This document shows positions 46,641 through 55,994 of a stretch of 64,000 nt of DNA, piece after piece; the first letter of the stretch is position 1; each line of letters starts with the position of its first letter. Under the pieces are notes generated by a model, which did no database searches, was not told the origin of the DNA, and saw nothing but the letters and a program-made list of their open reading frames with translations. A program made the position numbers and the translations under genes. Source of the stretch: Hahellaceae bacterium (GTDB taxonomy: Bacteria > Pseudomonadota > Gammaproteobacteria > Pseudomonadales > Oleiphilaceae); the NCBI GenBank assembly GCA_016744695.1, contig JADGDV010000004.1, positions 62,001 to 126,000 of the forward strand, written 5' to 3'.

Positions 46641-47471
46641 TCAGACCCGAACCTGTCCTTCAAACACCTTAGTCGCAGGGCCTTCCATCATCACAGAATG
46701 ACCTTCACCCAGCCATTCTATTTGCAGGTTGCCACCTGGCAGTTTAACTTCAACTTTGGAGTCTAACAGACCTCTAAGCTGACCGGCTACAACCGCAGCA
46801 CAAGCCCCCGTACCACAGGCCATTGTTTCACCGACCCCACGTTCGAACACACGAAGATGCACAAAACGGCGGTGAATAATTTCCATAAAGCCTACGTTTA
46901 CTTTTTCGGGAAAGCGCTCATGGCATTCTAGTAGAGGACCAAGAGATTCTACAGGGGCTGTTTTAATATCATCCGTTAACAATACGCAATGAGGGTTCCC
47001 TATTGAGACAGCACTTACGATTAGTTCCTCCCCATTAAGTTCTAACGAATATTCAGCCGTCATCTGTTCAGCAACAAACGGAATATCCATAGGCTGTAAA
47101 CGAGGGAGCCCCATATCGACCAAAACCCGGCCATCAGGGGTTACTGTAAGCTCAATAATGCCCGTGTTAGTTTCAACTCGCATAGTTGTTTTTGGGGTTA
47201 ACTTATTGTCGATAACATAGCGAGCAAAACACCGAGCGCCATTACCGCACTGTTCAACTTCAGTGCCATCAGCATTAAATATGCGATAACGGAAATCAAC
47301 ATCAGGGCGACCGGGAGGCTCTACTAGTAAAAGTTGGTCAAAACCAATGCCAAAATGGCGATCTGCAAGTTTTCGTACTTGTTCCGGGCGTAAATGTGCG
47401 TGCTGGCTGATCGTATCAACCACCATAAAGTCATTGCCCAGACCGTGCATTTTGGTGAACTTAATTAACAT
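46641..47471 (-). CDS. dapF: diaminopimelate epimerase
   Basis: A 276-residue enzyme that interconverts LL- and meso-diaminopimelate, the last step before lysine and the peptidoglycan precursor. The two catalytic cysteines are in [11 protein letters not shown] (Cys75) and [11 protein letters not shown] (Cys219), and [12 protein letters not shown] at the N terminus is the family signature. Length and motifs match the family exactly. It lies 42 bp downstream of lysA in the cluster lptM-lysA-dapF-DUF484-HAD. Confidence 0.97.
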   Translation of the reverse strand: MLIKFTKMHGLGNDFMVVDTISQHAHLRPEQVRKLADRHFGIGFDQLLLVEPPGRPDVDFRYRIFNADGTEVEQCGNGARCFARYVIDNKLTPKTTMRVETNTGIIELTVTPDGRVLVDMGLPRLQPMDIPFVAEQMTAEYSLELNGEELIVSAVSIGNPHCVLLTDDIKTAPVESLGPLLECHERFPEKVNVGFMEIIHRRFVHLRVFERGVGETMACGTGACAAVVAGQLRGLLDSKVEVKLPGGNLQIEWLGEGHSVMMEGPATKVFEGQVRV

Positions 47472-47513
47472 TACTTAAACCTTTAACCCTTCCTTACGCC
47501 TAAAACTATGCTT

Positions 47514-48758
47514 TTAAAACAACGCTTCTAAAGCAATCTGATCTTCTATGGTTTCTCTACGACGCACCAAATGAACGTCACCCCCATCAACCATCACTTC
47601 AGCTGGGCGGTTACGGCTATTATAGTTTGAACTCATAACAAAACCGTAGGCACCGGCTGAGCGAACCGCTAACAAATCACCTGCTTCGAGGTTTAGCGCT
47701 CTGTTTTTACCTAAAAAATCACCGGTTTCACAAACTGGGCCAACCAAATCATACATTTTCTTTTCACCCGCCTCACGCAGTGTTGCAGGTATAATTTCTT
47801 GCCACGCAGAATAAAGTGCAGGCCTTAGTAGGTCATTCATCGCACCATCAATAATGGCAAAATTATGCTCTTCAGTCGGCTTTAAAAACTCAACGCGAGT
47901 CAGCATAATGCCGGCATTAGCGGCAATAGAACGGCCGGGTTCCATAATCAGCGTAAGCTCACGCCCCTTGAGTTTTTCAATCACAGCATGCGCATACTCA
48001 CTCGGCTCAGGAGGCGTTTCCTGATCATATCGAACACCTAAGCCACCACCAATATCTAGATGCTTAAGCTCAATGCCTTGCTCTTTAAGTTGATCAACCA
48101 GAGCCAACACTCGATCCAAAGCATCCAAAAAGGGAGCCACTTCGGTTAATTGAGAACCGATATGACAATCAACGCCTTTAACATCCAAGTGAGGTAGTTT
48201 ATTCGCTAAAGCATAGACTTCAGGTGCACGCAGAATATCTATACCAAATTTATTTTCTTTAAGACCTGTAGATATGTAAGGGTGCGTACCCGCATCAACA
48301 TCTGGGTTAACACGCAATGAAACAGGGGCACGCGTATTCATCTCACCGGCTACGGTATTGAGTCGATGTAACTCAGCTTCAGACTCTACATTAAAACAAT
48401 GAACACCGACCTCCAAAGCGCGACGCATTTCATGGGCTTGCTTACCAACACCAGAAAATACACATTTAGCCGGATCACCGCCCGCAGCGATAACTCGCTC
48501 AAGCTCCCCTATAGATACGATGTCAAAACCTGAACCCAGTTTTGCCAACACATTTAAAACGGCAATATTGGAATTAGCCTTAACGGCATAACACACTAAA
48601 TGAGGGTGTTCACCTAATGCCTTGTCATAGGCATTATAGTGTCGTTCAAACGTAGCCCTTGAATAGACATAACAAGGGGTGCCAAACTCAGAGGCAATAG
48701 ATTCAACAGACACATTTTCGGCAAATAGCTGCCCGCTTTGGTAATTAAAATAATCCAT
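47514..48758 (-). CDS. lysA: diaminopimelate decarboxylase
   Basis: A 414-residue PLP enzyme that turns meso-diaminopimelate into L-lysine. The PLP-binding lysine is Lys60 in HLVCYAVKANSNIAVL; HLDIGGGLGVRYD supplies the phosphate-binding glycine loop, and GPVCETGDFLGKNRAL holds the dimer-interface Cys-Glu pair. It sits between lptM (36 bp upstream) and dapF, the standard arrangement in Pseudomonas-like gammaproteobacteria. Confidence 0.97.
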   Translation of the reverse strand: MDYFNYQSGQLFAENVSVESIASEFGTPCYVYSRATFERHYNAYDKALGEHPHLVCYAVKANSNIAVLNVLAKLGSGFDIVSIGELERVIAAGGDPAKCVFSGVGKQAHEMRRALEVGVHCFNVESEAELHRLNTVAGEMNTRAPVSLRVNPDVDAGTHPYISTGLKENKFGIDILRAPEVYALANKLPHLDVKGVDCHIGSQLTEVAPFLDALDRVLALVDQLKEQGIELKHLDIGGGLGVRYDQETPPEPSEYAHAVIEKLKGRELTLIMEPGRSIAANAGIMLTRVEFLKPTEEHNFAIIDGAMNDLLRPALYSAWQEIIPATLREAGEKKMYDLVGPVCETGDFLGKNRALNLEAGDLLAVRSAGAYGFVMSSNYNSRNRPAEVMVDGGDVHLVRRRETIEDQIALEALF

Positions 48759-48794
48759 GATTTTCTCAAAATCTTATATTTACTTAGTAAGTGT

Positions 48795-48980
48795 TTACTC
48801 AGTCGACGCTTTTTGCTCCGGCTTTTCGGGTTTTTCAGCCGTCGTCTGAACAGGAGTCTCAACCGGTGCAGGCTCTGATGTGGGCAAGTACAGAGGGCCT
48901 TTTTGCCCGCACCCTACCAGCAGACCTGCCGCGCTGGCTAGCGCACAGGTAAGCGTCAAAAAAACAAGCCGCTTTAGCAT
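48795..48980 (-). CDS. lptM: LptM-type small lipoprotein (YifL family)
   Basis: A 61-residue lipoprotein with lipobox LLVGC (Cys24) followed by the diagnostic CGQKGPLYLP motif and a Pro/Glu/Lys-rich tail. In E. coli LptM (formerly YifL) helps the LPS translocon LptDE to mature its disulfides in the outer membrane. The position directly before lysA matches the lppL-lysA-dapF arrangement. The length is as expected. Confidence 0.92.
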   Translation of the reverse strand: MLKRLVFLTLTCALASAAGLLVGCGQKGPLYLPTSEPAPVETPVQTTAEKPEKPEQKASTE

Positions 48981-49070
48981 ATTAACTCACCCTTAATTCA
49001 TTCATCATTAAACAGATGCTGGCAAGTATACCCGTAAGCTTATTGAAACTCACAACAATCATGATTTTTT

Positions 49071-51956
49071 TCAACCTCGAACTAGTTGCTGTAACGCATG
49101 ATTAAGTGAAGCCTCAAGTGCCTGCTTATAATGCAGGTATTGAACCGTTTGCAGGTCATTTTGATAGTCATGCTGATCAAGGTCATGAGGAAGCCCAAGA
49201 TCAGTGATATAACATGGATAAGCTCCCCCTGATTCACGCTTAGCATGAATATAATGCGCGACAGCCGGGATCAATTGATCGCCATACTCCAACACGGAAA
49301 ACTCTTGCTCATCACAATAAATATCAAATTCTAATACACCGCCGCTATCACGATTAGCAATCGCTTGAACATCAACAAATAAAGCCACTGCCTGTGGTTC
49401 TAAGCCTACCTTCTTAGCGATGAATTTCTGACTGCCTTTACCTTGCTTTAACTCACTAAATTCAAGACTAAGATCAAGGTAAACACCATCTACAGACTGA
49501 TGCATCTGTCGCCGTTCCAATATTGAATTCAAAAAACGGTACAGAGGGATCAATAACGATTGTGATGAATGATACGGCGTGGTGTAAGTAAACAGCGACC
49601 CATGCTCATCAATAATAAATAGATCAGCCTCTAAGTCATGTGTATGAAAAAATACTTGAATCGTCTCTGGCTTTGATTTTTCAAAGACTAAATTTAATAT
49701 GGGATGATCCATCAATGCACGGCTATCAATAATAACCGGGGAGTAGACCTGTTGCGGCTGCTCAAGATAATTAAGGAGCGCATCTAAGGTATCAAATCCC
49801 GTAAAACGAGGCTGTTGACCAAAAAACTGAATAACGAACAACCGTCGATCCATTTCAATAACATAGCGAACAGAACGAACAGAACGAACACCTTCTGCAC
49901 CAAAAGAGGCCTTAACCACATCCGCAAATAAATCTTCAACACGACGAGCAATAGCCATCGCTCTATTAGGGCAAAAACATCGAACATCTAATTTAGGAAG
50001 CGGTTTTTTACCCACTTCAACCAAGCTAGCCAGGTAGTTCTTTAAACACTGAATAAGGGTGTCACCCAATTCATAGCGATATACCGACAACTCATTCCAG
50101 CTATTAATACTGATCTGATCTAGCGTTGTCACTAGATTATCCCTTAGCGAGCTATACCCTAGAGAATCATTTCGGTCACTCAGTTTATGCACCCCTTTAG
50201 CACTAAGCGCCTCCATGGGGTCTACCCCCACATTAACAAATAACAGGGTGTGTAGAGGGGTCGCATTATGACGGAATTGCTCGTGCGACACGGCGGGCAA
50301 AGGGTACTGAGCAACCTGATCAAAGGTGGAGATAATACTCTGTAATTCAAACATCGTCATGGCGCTATTACCCGGCACTAAACTAAGCCGGGTACTTCGA
50401 TTCGCAATGCCGTTAAAATAACACCATGCAATTAATTCAATAATACTAGTGGATCGTTTAAGAACAGGATGAAACGTCGCATCATTTGATGACTCTAAAT
50501 TACGATACAGCAGCCAACCGTTCGACTCCCCCCCTAACGACTGACTACTTTGGTGGTGGAATGCTAAGCTTTCTTCAACAAGTGACGGCGCTATACCCGG
50601 GTTTATTAGCTCAACCTTTCCCGCTTTGCGCTGAAATACGGCATAAAGCTTACGCCCTAATATCGCCATATCTTCAGCATTAATATGCGTTTTCAAACGG
50701 TGCGTTCTAGCAAACTGTGATAAAAAACGGTAACTATGAGTGAGTTCACTCACCACAGCCTTACGCTCCATCATGACCTGAGGCACCTGCCATTTATGGC
50801 GGTTATCTAATAACTGAAGTCGCTTTTCTGACCACCCCCAAGTATCAACTAACGTTGCCAGCGTGTTACGTTGCCATGAGGCGCGTTTCGCAGTCATTTT
50901 TGCTGATAGCTTTTTGCCCACTTTCAAATAAAAACTTCGGCGAATCAATTCTAAGCGTTCTAGCTCATTTCGCTCTGTGAGATAGCGCTCTAAACGCTTA
51001 TAAATCATCACATAAGGATCAAGATCATCTGCATCCAACTCATCGTTATAGATAGCCAGCTTATATTCAAGGCTCAGATTTAGCTTTTCTGGCAACTCTT
51101 GCGCATAGAGTTCTGTCAACAAGAGCTTAAGTACTGATTTATAAGGCGCATCAATCCCCTTATAAAGCTGCCACATGCCAGCCCCTATAAATTCTTCTTT
51201 AGGAATATAGGCTATTCCGCCAAAATCAATTACATCCGTCTCACGTATAAACCGCTTATCAATGAGCAATTGAGCAAAGGTCTCATATTCATTTTCATCG
51301 CACACAGGAATCAACCACCAAAGCGGATAACAACCTGCAAGCAGCACACTGGTACGATAAAACTCATCGAGTAATAAGAAATGCTGAGCAGAGCCACTAC
51401 TTTCTTTATCGACGCCGGTTTGCTTGTAATGCCTAAAGTGGTCTGCATCCATAAGAAAGAAATGGATTTCTAAGCCTGCAGTATCAGCCCACTCAGTAAT
51501 TAGCTCAGCCTTCTTTAGCAGTGATTTTTTTTCTACCTCACTCAAACCAGGACGGTGACAAAGCCATATATCAATATCACTACTTTCAGACTGAGCAATA
51601 GTCCCTACACTCCCCATCATGAAGAGCGAAAGAATATCAGGCTGGCGTCGTTTTTCGGTTTTATATTTAAATGTTCGGCTAAAACGCTGCGCTGATTTTA
51701 AAAGCGTTTTATCAGGCTCGTAGTTTGCAACACCTCTTGGGGTATCACGGGCGGAGTAGCCCGGTAATAAAGGATGGTTGACCTGAAAAAACAGAGGCAA
51801 TAAGTCTAACGTTGTTTGGTGGCGGGTAGGCAATGCCTCTTGAGTACGATCTAAGCGACGCTTGTTCACTAATAAAAATCGGTCACGTAATACTTTCAAC
51901 AGTTTACGATCTACACCGTCTCTATAATCCGGCTGAATAATTTTCTTTAGAGACAT
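49071..51956 (-). CDS. cyaA: class I adenylate cyclase
   Basis: A 961-residue cytoplasmic enzyme making cAMP from ATP. The catalytic half includes LFMMGSVGTIAQSESSDIDI, the nucleotidyltransferase-type GS-x-D-x-D core of class I cyclases, followed by WLCHRPGLSEVEKK. The C-terminal half is the regulatory region. Inside it a 9-bp unit is repeated nearly three times (49866-49891), giving VRSVRSVRYV. Its end lies 90 bp upstream of the lptM start, and its start is divergent from a GGDEF gene; no CRP site was convincingly identified. Confidence 0.95.
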   Translation of the reverse strand: MSLKKIIQPDYRDGVDRKLLKVLRDRFLLVNKRRLDRTQEALPTRHQTTLDLLPLFFQVNHPLLPGYSARDTPRGVANYEPDKTLLKSAQRFSRTFKYKTEKRRQPDILSLFMMGSVGTIAQSESSDIDIWLCHRPGLSEVEKKSLLKKAELITEWADTAGLEIHFFLMDADHFRHYKQTGVDKESSGSAQHFLLLDEFYRTSVLLAGCYPLWWLIPVCDENEYETFAQLLIDKRFIRETDVIDFGGIAYIPKEEFIGAGMWQLYKGIDAPYKSVLKLLLTELYAQELPEKLNLSLEYKLAIYNDELDADDLDPYVMIYKRLERYLTERNELERLELIRRSFYLKVGKKLSAKMTAKRASWQRNTLATLVDTWGWSEKRLQLLDNRHKWQVPQVMMERKAVVSELTHSYRFLSQFARTHRLKTHINAEDMAILGRKLYAVFQRKAGKVELINPGIAPSLVEESLAFHHQSSQSLGGESNGWLLYRNLESSNDATFHPVLKRSTSIIELIAWCYFNGIANRSTRLSLVPGNSAMTMFELQSIISTFDQVAQYPLPAVSHEQFRHNATPLHTLLFVNVGVDPMEALSAKGVHKLSDRNDSLGYSSLRDNLVTTLDQISINSWNELSVYRYELGDTLIQCLKNYLASLVEVGKKPLPKLDVRCFCPNRAMAIARRVEDLFADVVKASFGAEGVRSVRSVRYVIEMDRRLFVIQFFGQQPRFTGFDTLDALLNYLEQPQQVYSPVIIDSRALMDHPILNLVFEKSKPETIQVFFHTHDLEADLFIIDEHGSLFTYTTPYHSSQSLLIPLYRFLNSILERRQMHQSVDGVYLDLSLEFSELKQGKGSQKFIAKKVGLEPQAVALFVDVQAIANRDSGGVLEFDIYCDEQEFSVLEYGDQLIPAVAHYIHAKRESGGAYPCYITDLGLPHDLDQHDYQNDLQTVQYLHYKQALEASLNHALQQLVRG

Positions 51957-52272
51957 CAGCGTTTAAATCCCACCTCAATACTGGTAAATAAGTACCACAA
52001 ATAGAGATTCACCAGAAGCAAGCCACTCATGATTTTCACTCCAATATCTGGTATAAATAGCTCCACATAAAAACAAGCCCCAACTAAACTACAGATTATC
52101 TTAAAACATGCCAAGCAAGCAATGTTGCACATTTTTTATAATCTTCTGAGAAGCTGCTCACAAAATAACCAGATAAAAGAAGATCCACCATGACGACTAC
52201 TGAGATAGCGTCTTTACTGTATTGTGAAGTAGTGCTCTTAAGTTAGAGTTAAATAGGGCTAGGCGAGAAAGC
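51957..52272. other. intergenic region between divergent cyaA and GGDEF genes
   Basis: These 316 bp must hold the promoters of cyaA (minus) and the GGDEF/EAL-like gene (plus). A 17-codon frame starting ATGACGACTACTGAG at 52190 is present before the GGDEF gene but has no strong support. No hairpin terminator, repeat or RNA gene was recognised. Confidence 0.5.
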
Positions 52273-54741
52273 ATGAAAATAATTAAAAAATATGAAATCA
52301 GCCGAATACGCAGTGATGCAACACACGGCACAAACGAAACCGGCGAAGCGGACGAAGTGCGCGAAACAGCGTCGGTAATTGTAAATAATGATGATCATAT
52401 TGTGCAGCTCTGCCCTTTAGCTGAAAGTTGGTTCGGCTATAAAAGCCCAGACCTTACAGGCGAACATATTAAAGTACTCGCCGCCTCAACCTTTGATTAC
52501 CCAAAACCAATACAACAGCATGAAATGATTCATAATGGCAGACTCATGCCTGCCACATTCCGCCATAAAAACGGTTATTTTTTCTCTGGCACTGTCGCAC
52601 TAAAAGATATAACGGGAGAGAATCAGGATATTTTTCAACAGCCCATCACTCCTTTGTCTCAAACCACGCCACTTAAAGAGAACTTACTAGTAAGTAATGA
52701 CTCACTAACAGAGCAATTTGAACTGTTAGGGAAAATGGGAGGGTGGCAGTTAGACGTCATAAGTAATATGGTTAATTGGACTGACGGCGTATATTCTATT
52801 TTTGGCATTGATAAAACGGCCAAAATAACACCCGAGCATATCCTTTATTATTTTCACGATAATCAACTCCGCATAAGAGTAGCTTTTCGTCGTTGCCTTC
52901 TATCTGGCGAGCCTTTTTCACTTGAAGCCTCTTTGCTAAACGCCGATCAAAAAGCGATGTGGGTGAGTATTTCAGGCAAGGCTCACAAACAAGAGGGTCA
53001 GATCACTCATATGTCGGGAACCATTCAAGACATTACTGAGATGCGTAATGTTAAGGTCGAACAGAACCAGCTAAGCGACTACCTAACCGGTGTTTTAGAA
53101 GGCACTGAAGATTTAGTGCTGGCCTTAGACAATGATCTCAAAGTGATGACATTTAACAAGGCCTACTTAAAACAGTTTCAAGCTATTTTCGGGTTCCCGA
53201 TTAATGTGGGAGACTCACTACCCGATAAACTCACTGCATTCCCAAATGAGCGAAAAATATACCAACGTTTATGGGAAAGAGCATTAGAGCGAGATAATTT
53301 TTGCGTAGAAATGCCTTTAGCCCAGCGCGAAGAAGACCTCCCTATTTACGAAATGCGCTTTAGCCGTATATCCAACAGCAAAGGTGAACGCTTAGGCGCT
53401 GCTCATATTGCTCGTAATATCACCTCACGAGTAAAGGTTCAGGAAAAACTCAATTATCTGGCAAAACACGACCCTCTCACCGGCATATTTAATCGTCGAG
53501 AGTTCCAAAACAGACTCTCTCGATGCCTAAAAAACGCACAGCAAAGAGAGTCTATACACGCCCTACTTTATATGGACCTTGATCAATTCAAGGAAGTTAA
53601 TGATCGCTGCGGACACAGTGCGGGTGATGAATTGCTTCGTCAGGTCAGTCGCATCATCGATGAAAAAATTCGACAGAGAGATGCCTTTGCCCGAATAGGC
53701 GGAGATGAATTTGCAGCCATTCTTGAAAACTGCTCAACACCAGAAGCGCAGCGTGTGGCTGAAAACATTCGTGATGCTATTGCCTCATATCGCTTTGAGT
53801 ATGAAGGTCAAATATTTAAAATTGGTATAAGCATTGGCCTTGTCCCTGTTACCTGTGACAGTGGAGACATAGAGCAGTTAATTAAAATTGCTGATAGTAC
53901 ATGCTACGCAGCAAAGGCCGCAGGTCGAAATAGAGTCCATAGCTACAATATCCACAAAGAAGCACGTAAAACAGAAATAAAACAGTCAAAGCAACAAATC
54001 AAGATGATACAAAAAGCGATTCGTGGTGGAGAAAACTTACAGTTAAGTTATCAACAAATTCGACCAGTGAACAGCGCTGTATGGGGTGATTATTTTGAAG
54101 TGCTAGCTCGCATTCAAGATACCGAGGGCAATATTTCCATGCCTCCTCAATTTATTCCTGTTGCTCAACGTTTCGATATTATTAGAGAGTTTGATCAATC
54201 CGTTATTTATAAAGTGATGCAATGGTTGGCACAGAATAATGAACTTGAACATCGCCGCAAGCTTTGCTCCATTAACCTTTCCGTTGAAAGCATGCTAGAC
54301 ACTACTCTGCCCCATTTCATACAAAAGCAACTTAAACAGTTTGGCTTGGAAAGTAATGCGCTTTGTTTTGAACTTGATGAACAATATGTTGTAGACAATC
54401 TCGATAAAGCAAAAGAGTTTGCCTTAAAGATCAAAGAAATTGGCTGCCAAACGGCCATCGACAAAGTGGGTAAAACCACCGTCGGCTACCAATACCTTGC
54501 AGCTATTGACGTTAATTACATAAAGATTGATGGCGAGCTCATAAAATCAATGCATGATGACCCTGTAAAACAGGTCATTGTAGAAAGCATCCAGAAAATC
54601 GCCAATTTAACGGGTAAACAAACCATCGCAGGTAATGTAGAAGACCAAAATACGCTCGGAAATATTCGACGTATGGGCATTCACTTTGGGCAAGGATTCG
54701 GCATTGCCAAACCAAAACCGTTTGATGATATGGTGGCTTAA
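52273..54741 (+). CDS. PAS-PAS-GGDEF protein with degenerate EAL domain
   Basis: An 822-residue soluble protein. The N-terminal ~390 residues contain PAS-like domains (IVNNDDHIVQLCPLAESWFG, WQLDVISNMVNWTDGVYSIF, LVLALDNDLKVMTFNKAYLK). GGDEF follows with HDPLTGIFNRREFQNRL and IGGDEFAAIL (476-480), so cyclase activity is likely. The C-terminal EAL-type domain has EVL (609-611), AIDKVGKTTVG where active enzymes have DDFG (Asp730 followed by Lys), and AGNVED instead of AEGVE, although KIDGELI and GQGFGI are kept. It probably binds or regulates rather than cleaves c-di-GMP. It is divergent from cyaA. Confidence 0.88.
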   Translation: MKIIKKYEISRIRSDATHGTNETGEADEVRETASVIVNNDDHIVQLCPLAESWFGYKSPDLTGEHIKVLAASTFDYPKPIQQHEMIHNGRLMPATFRHKNGYFFSGTVALKDITGENQDIFQQPITPLSQTTPLKENLLVSNDSLTEQFELLGKMGGWQLDVISNMVNWTDGVYSIFGIDKTAKITPEHILYYFHDNQLRIRVAFRRCLLSGEPFSLEASLLNADQKAMWVSISGKAHKQEGQITHMSGTIQDITEMRNVKVEQNQLSDYLTGVLEGTEDLVLALDNDLKVMTFNKAYLKQFQAIFGFPINVGDSLPDKLTAFPNERKIYQRLWERALERDNFCVEMPLAQREEDLPIYEMRFSRISNSKGERLGAAHIARNITSRVKVQEKLNYLAKHDPLTGIFNRREFQNRLSRCLKNAQQRESIHALLYMDLDQFKEVNDRCGHSAGDELLRQVSRIIDEKIRQRDAFARIGGDEFAAILENCSTPEAQRVAENIRDAIASYRFEYEGQIFKIGISIGLVPVTCDSGDIEQLIKIADSTCYAAKAAGRNRVHSYNIHKEARKTEIKQSKQQIKMIQKAIRGGENLQLSYQQIRPVNSAVWGDYFEVLARIQDTEGNISMPPQFIPVAQRFDIIREFDQSVIYKVMQWLAQNNELEHRRKLCSINLSVESMLDTTLPHFIQKQLKQFGLESNALCFELDEQYVVDNLDKAKEFALKIKEIGCQTAIDKVGKTTVGYQYLAAIDVNYIKIDGELIKSMHDDPVKQVIVESIQKIANLTGKQTIAGNVEDQNTLGNIRRMGIHFGQGFGIAKPKPFDDMVA

Positions 54742-55009
54742 AAAGAACAATGTATGCAACGCTGAAATTGCATTGGTTTCCCGTAGGCTCGTCGTCAATG
54801 ATAATCTTCATGTAGTCGGCTACAGACTCTTAGCGGAAGTTTAAAGCCGACTAAAACGATAGCTATAGAATGGTCAGCAGTTGAGGCAAAAGCAGACGTT
54901 TTTTTGAAAGGCAACTGTGGGCTATAAACCCCGATGGTATGACTGAGTTAACGCCCTGTACATAAACATCTAAAGGGTGATCATGATGCCGCTTGTTAGC
55001 TTTTTGAAT

Positions 55010-55225
55010 TTATTCACCTTTATTTTTATTGGAGAAAAACTCTTCAATTTCTCTTTTCACTCTATGATACTCTCCTTCACCATCGCACTCGGCGCTGAAG
55101 TTAATATCTCCACGTTCGTAGTCAATTGTTAGAGAGATCTTTTTCTCTGACTCAAAAATAGTCCACTCTTTTAAATGATCGAGGGCTATATAGTGTTCTG
55201 GTGAAACTTTTAACGAAGTCGCCAT
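55010..55225 (-). CDS. small hypothetical protein (71 aa)
   Basis: A 71-residue acidic cytoplasmic protein (LKVSPEHYIALDHLKEWTIF, LTIDYERGDINFSAECDGEG) with a helical, charged C terminus. AGGAAT lies about seven bases before its ATG. No family recognised. It is on the same strand as, and 160 bp downstream of, the histidine phosphatase that closes the radical SAM operon; membership in that operon is uncertain. Confidence 0.6.
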   Translation of the reverse strand: MATSLKVSPEHYIALDHLKEWTIFESEKKISLTIDYERGDINFSAECDGEGEYHRVKREIEEFFSNKNKGE

Positions 55226-55385
55226 GAGTATTATTCCTTCTTGTATTCTGATTATTAAATCATTATTTAAACGAAAGCTAACGAGGGTGCTGAAAAGCCT
55301 CCCGTAATCTTTTATTCTAAATTGAGCAATATTTGGGCTGAAAAAATTGTCGCTTTTGTTATTAAGTTTTAGTGATTTTTAATCT

Positions 55386-55994
55386 TCACTTTCTTCTTGA
55401 ATGATAATTAGCGTTGTATTGAAACCTCATTTTTCCACCTGAAGAAATCTCGGCAATTAAACTGCCAAGATATTCTGGCCATTGGTCAATCGTTATAGGT
55501 TCGTCAAGAACTCTAGCCGCAAATGCTGCAAGAATAGTGTCGTGAGTGACCCACAGATGAGTCCCGTTTTGAGACGATCTGAGTGCTTTCTCAACCTTAT
55601 TCTTGAACTGTGCAGCTGATTTTTCTAGGTCATTAAATCCATCCCAGCACTCACTACCATCAAGTAAGAATTGATTTACGCGCTGACTCCCTTTTTCTTG
55701 CCAGTGCCTCCAAGCTAAGCTCCCGTCAGATATGAAGTAACCAGGTGAACCCAAGTCTGTACAGGTTTCAATATTAGAAATGCCGTAGCCCACCGCCTTA
55801 GCTATTTCTGTTGCCGTTTGAACGCACCTTGAAATAGGGCTAGTTCTTATACTGATAATATTTTGATTTAGAGACTGTCCGAAAGCAAAACTAGCTTGCA
55901 ACCCTTGAGCATTTAAAAGTACATCATTGCCAACCTCTCCTGCGGGAATATCAGGACGTTCTGCATGCCTTACGATAATAAGTCTTTTATTCAT
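55386..55994 (-). CDS. histidine phosphatase superfamily protein
   Basis: A 202-residue phosphatase of the phosphoglycerate-mutase-like group: IVRHAERPD supplies the phospho-accepting His of the RHG-type motif, SPISRCVQTATEIA the second Arg, and LWVTHDTILAAFA the distal catalytic His. The ATG at 55994 follows a TTG at 55997 and overlaps the methyltransferase stop by 8 bp. It is the last gene of the coupled operon and could dephosphorylate a sugar phosphate or other intermediate of that pathway; substrate unknown. Confidence 0.85.
   Translation of the reverse strand: MNKRLIIVRHAERPDIPAGEVGNDVLLNAQGLQASFAFGQSLNQNIISIRTSPISRCVQTATEIAKAVGYGISNIETCTDLGSPGYFISDGSLAWRHWQEKGSQRVNQFLLDGSECWDGFNDLEKSAAQFKNKVEKALRSSQNGTHLWVTHDTILAAFAARVLDEPITIDQWPEYLGSLIAEISSGGKMRFQYNANYHSRRK

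Noticed and set aside
52190-52243. Possible 17-codon leader peptide before the GGDEF/degenerate-EAL gene.
   Set aside because: Too short to judge, and no attenuator-like hairpin follows.
54742-55009. Possible insertion-sequence remnant between the GGDEF gene and the 71-residue gene.
   Set aside because: The sequence looks disordered, but no inverted ends, target duplication or transposase fragment can be seen.
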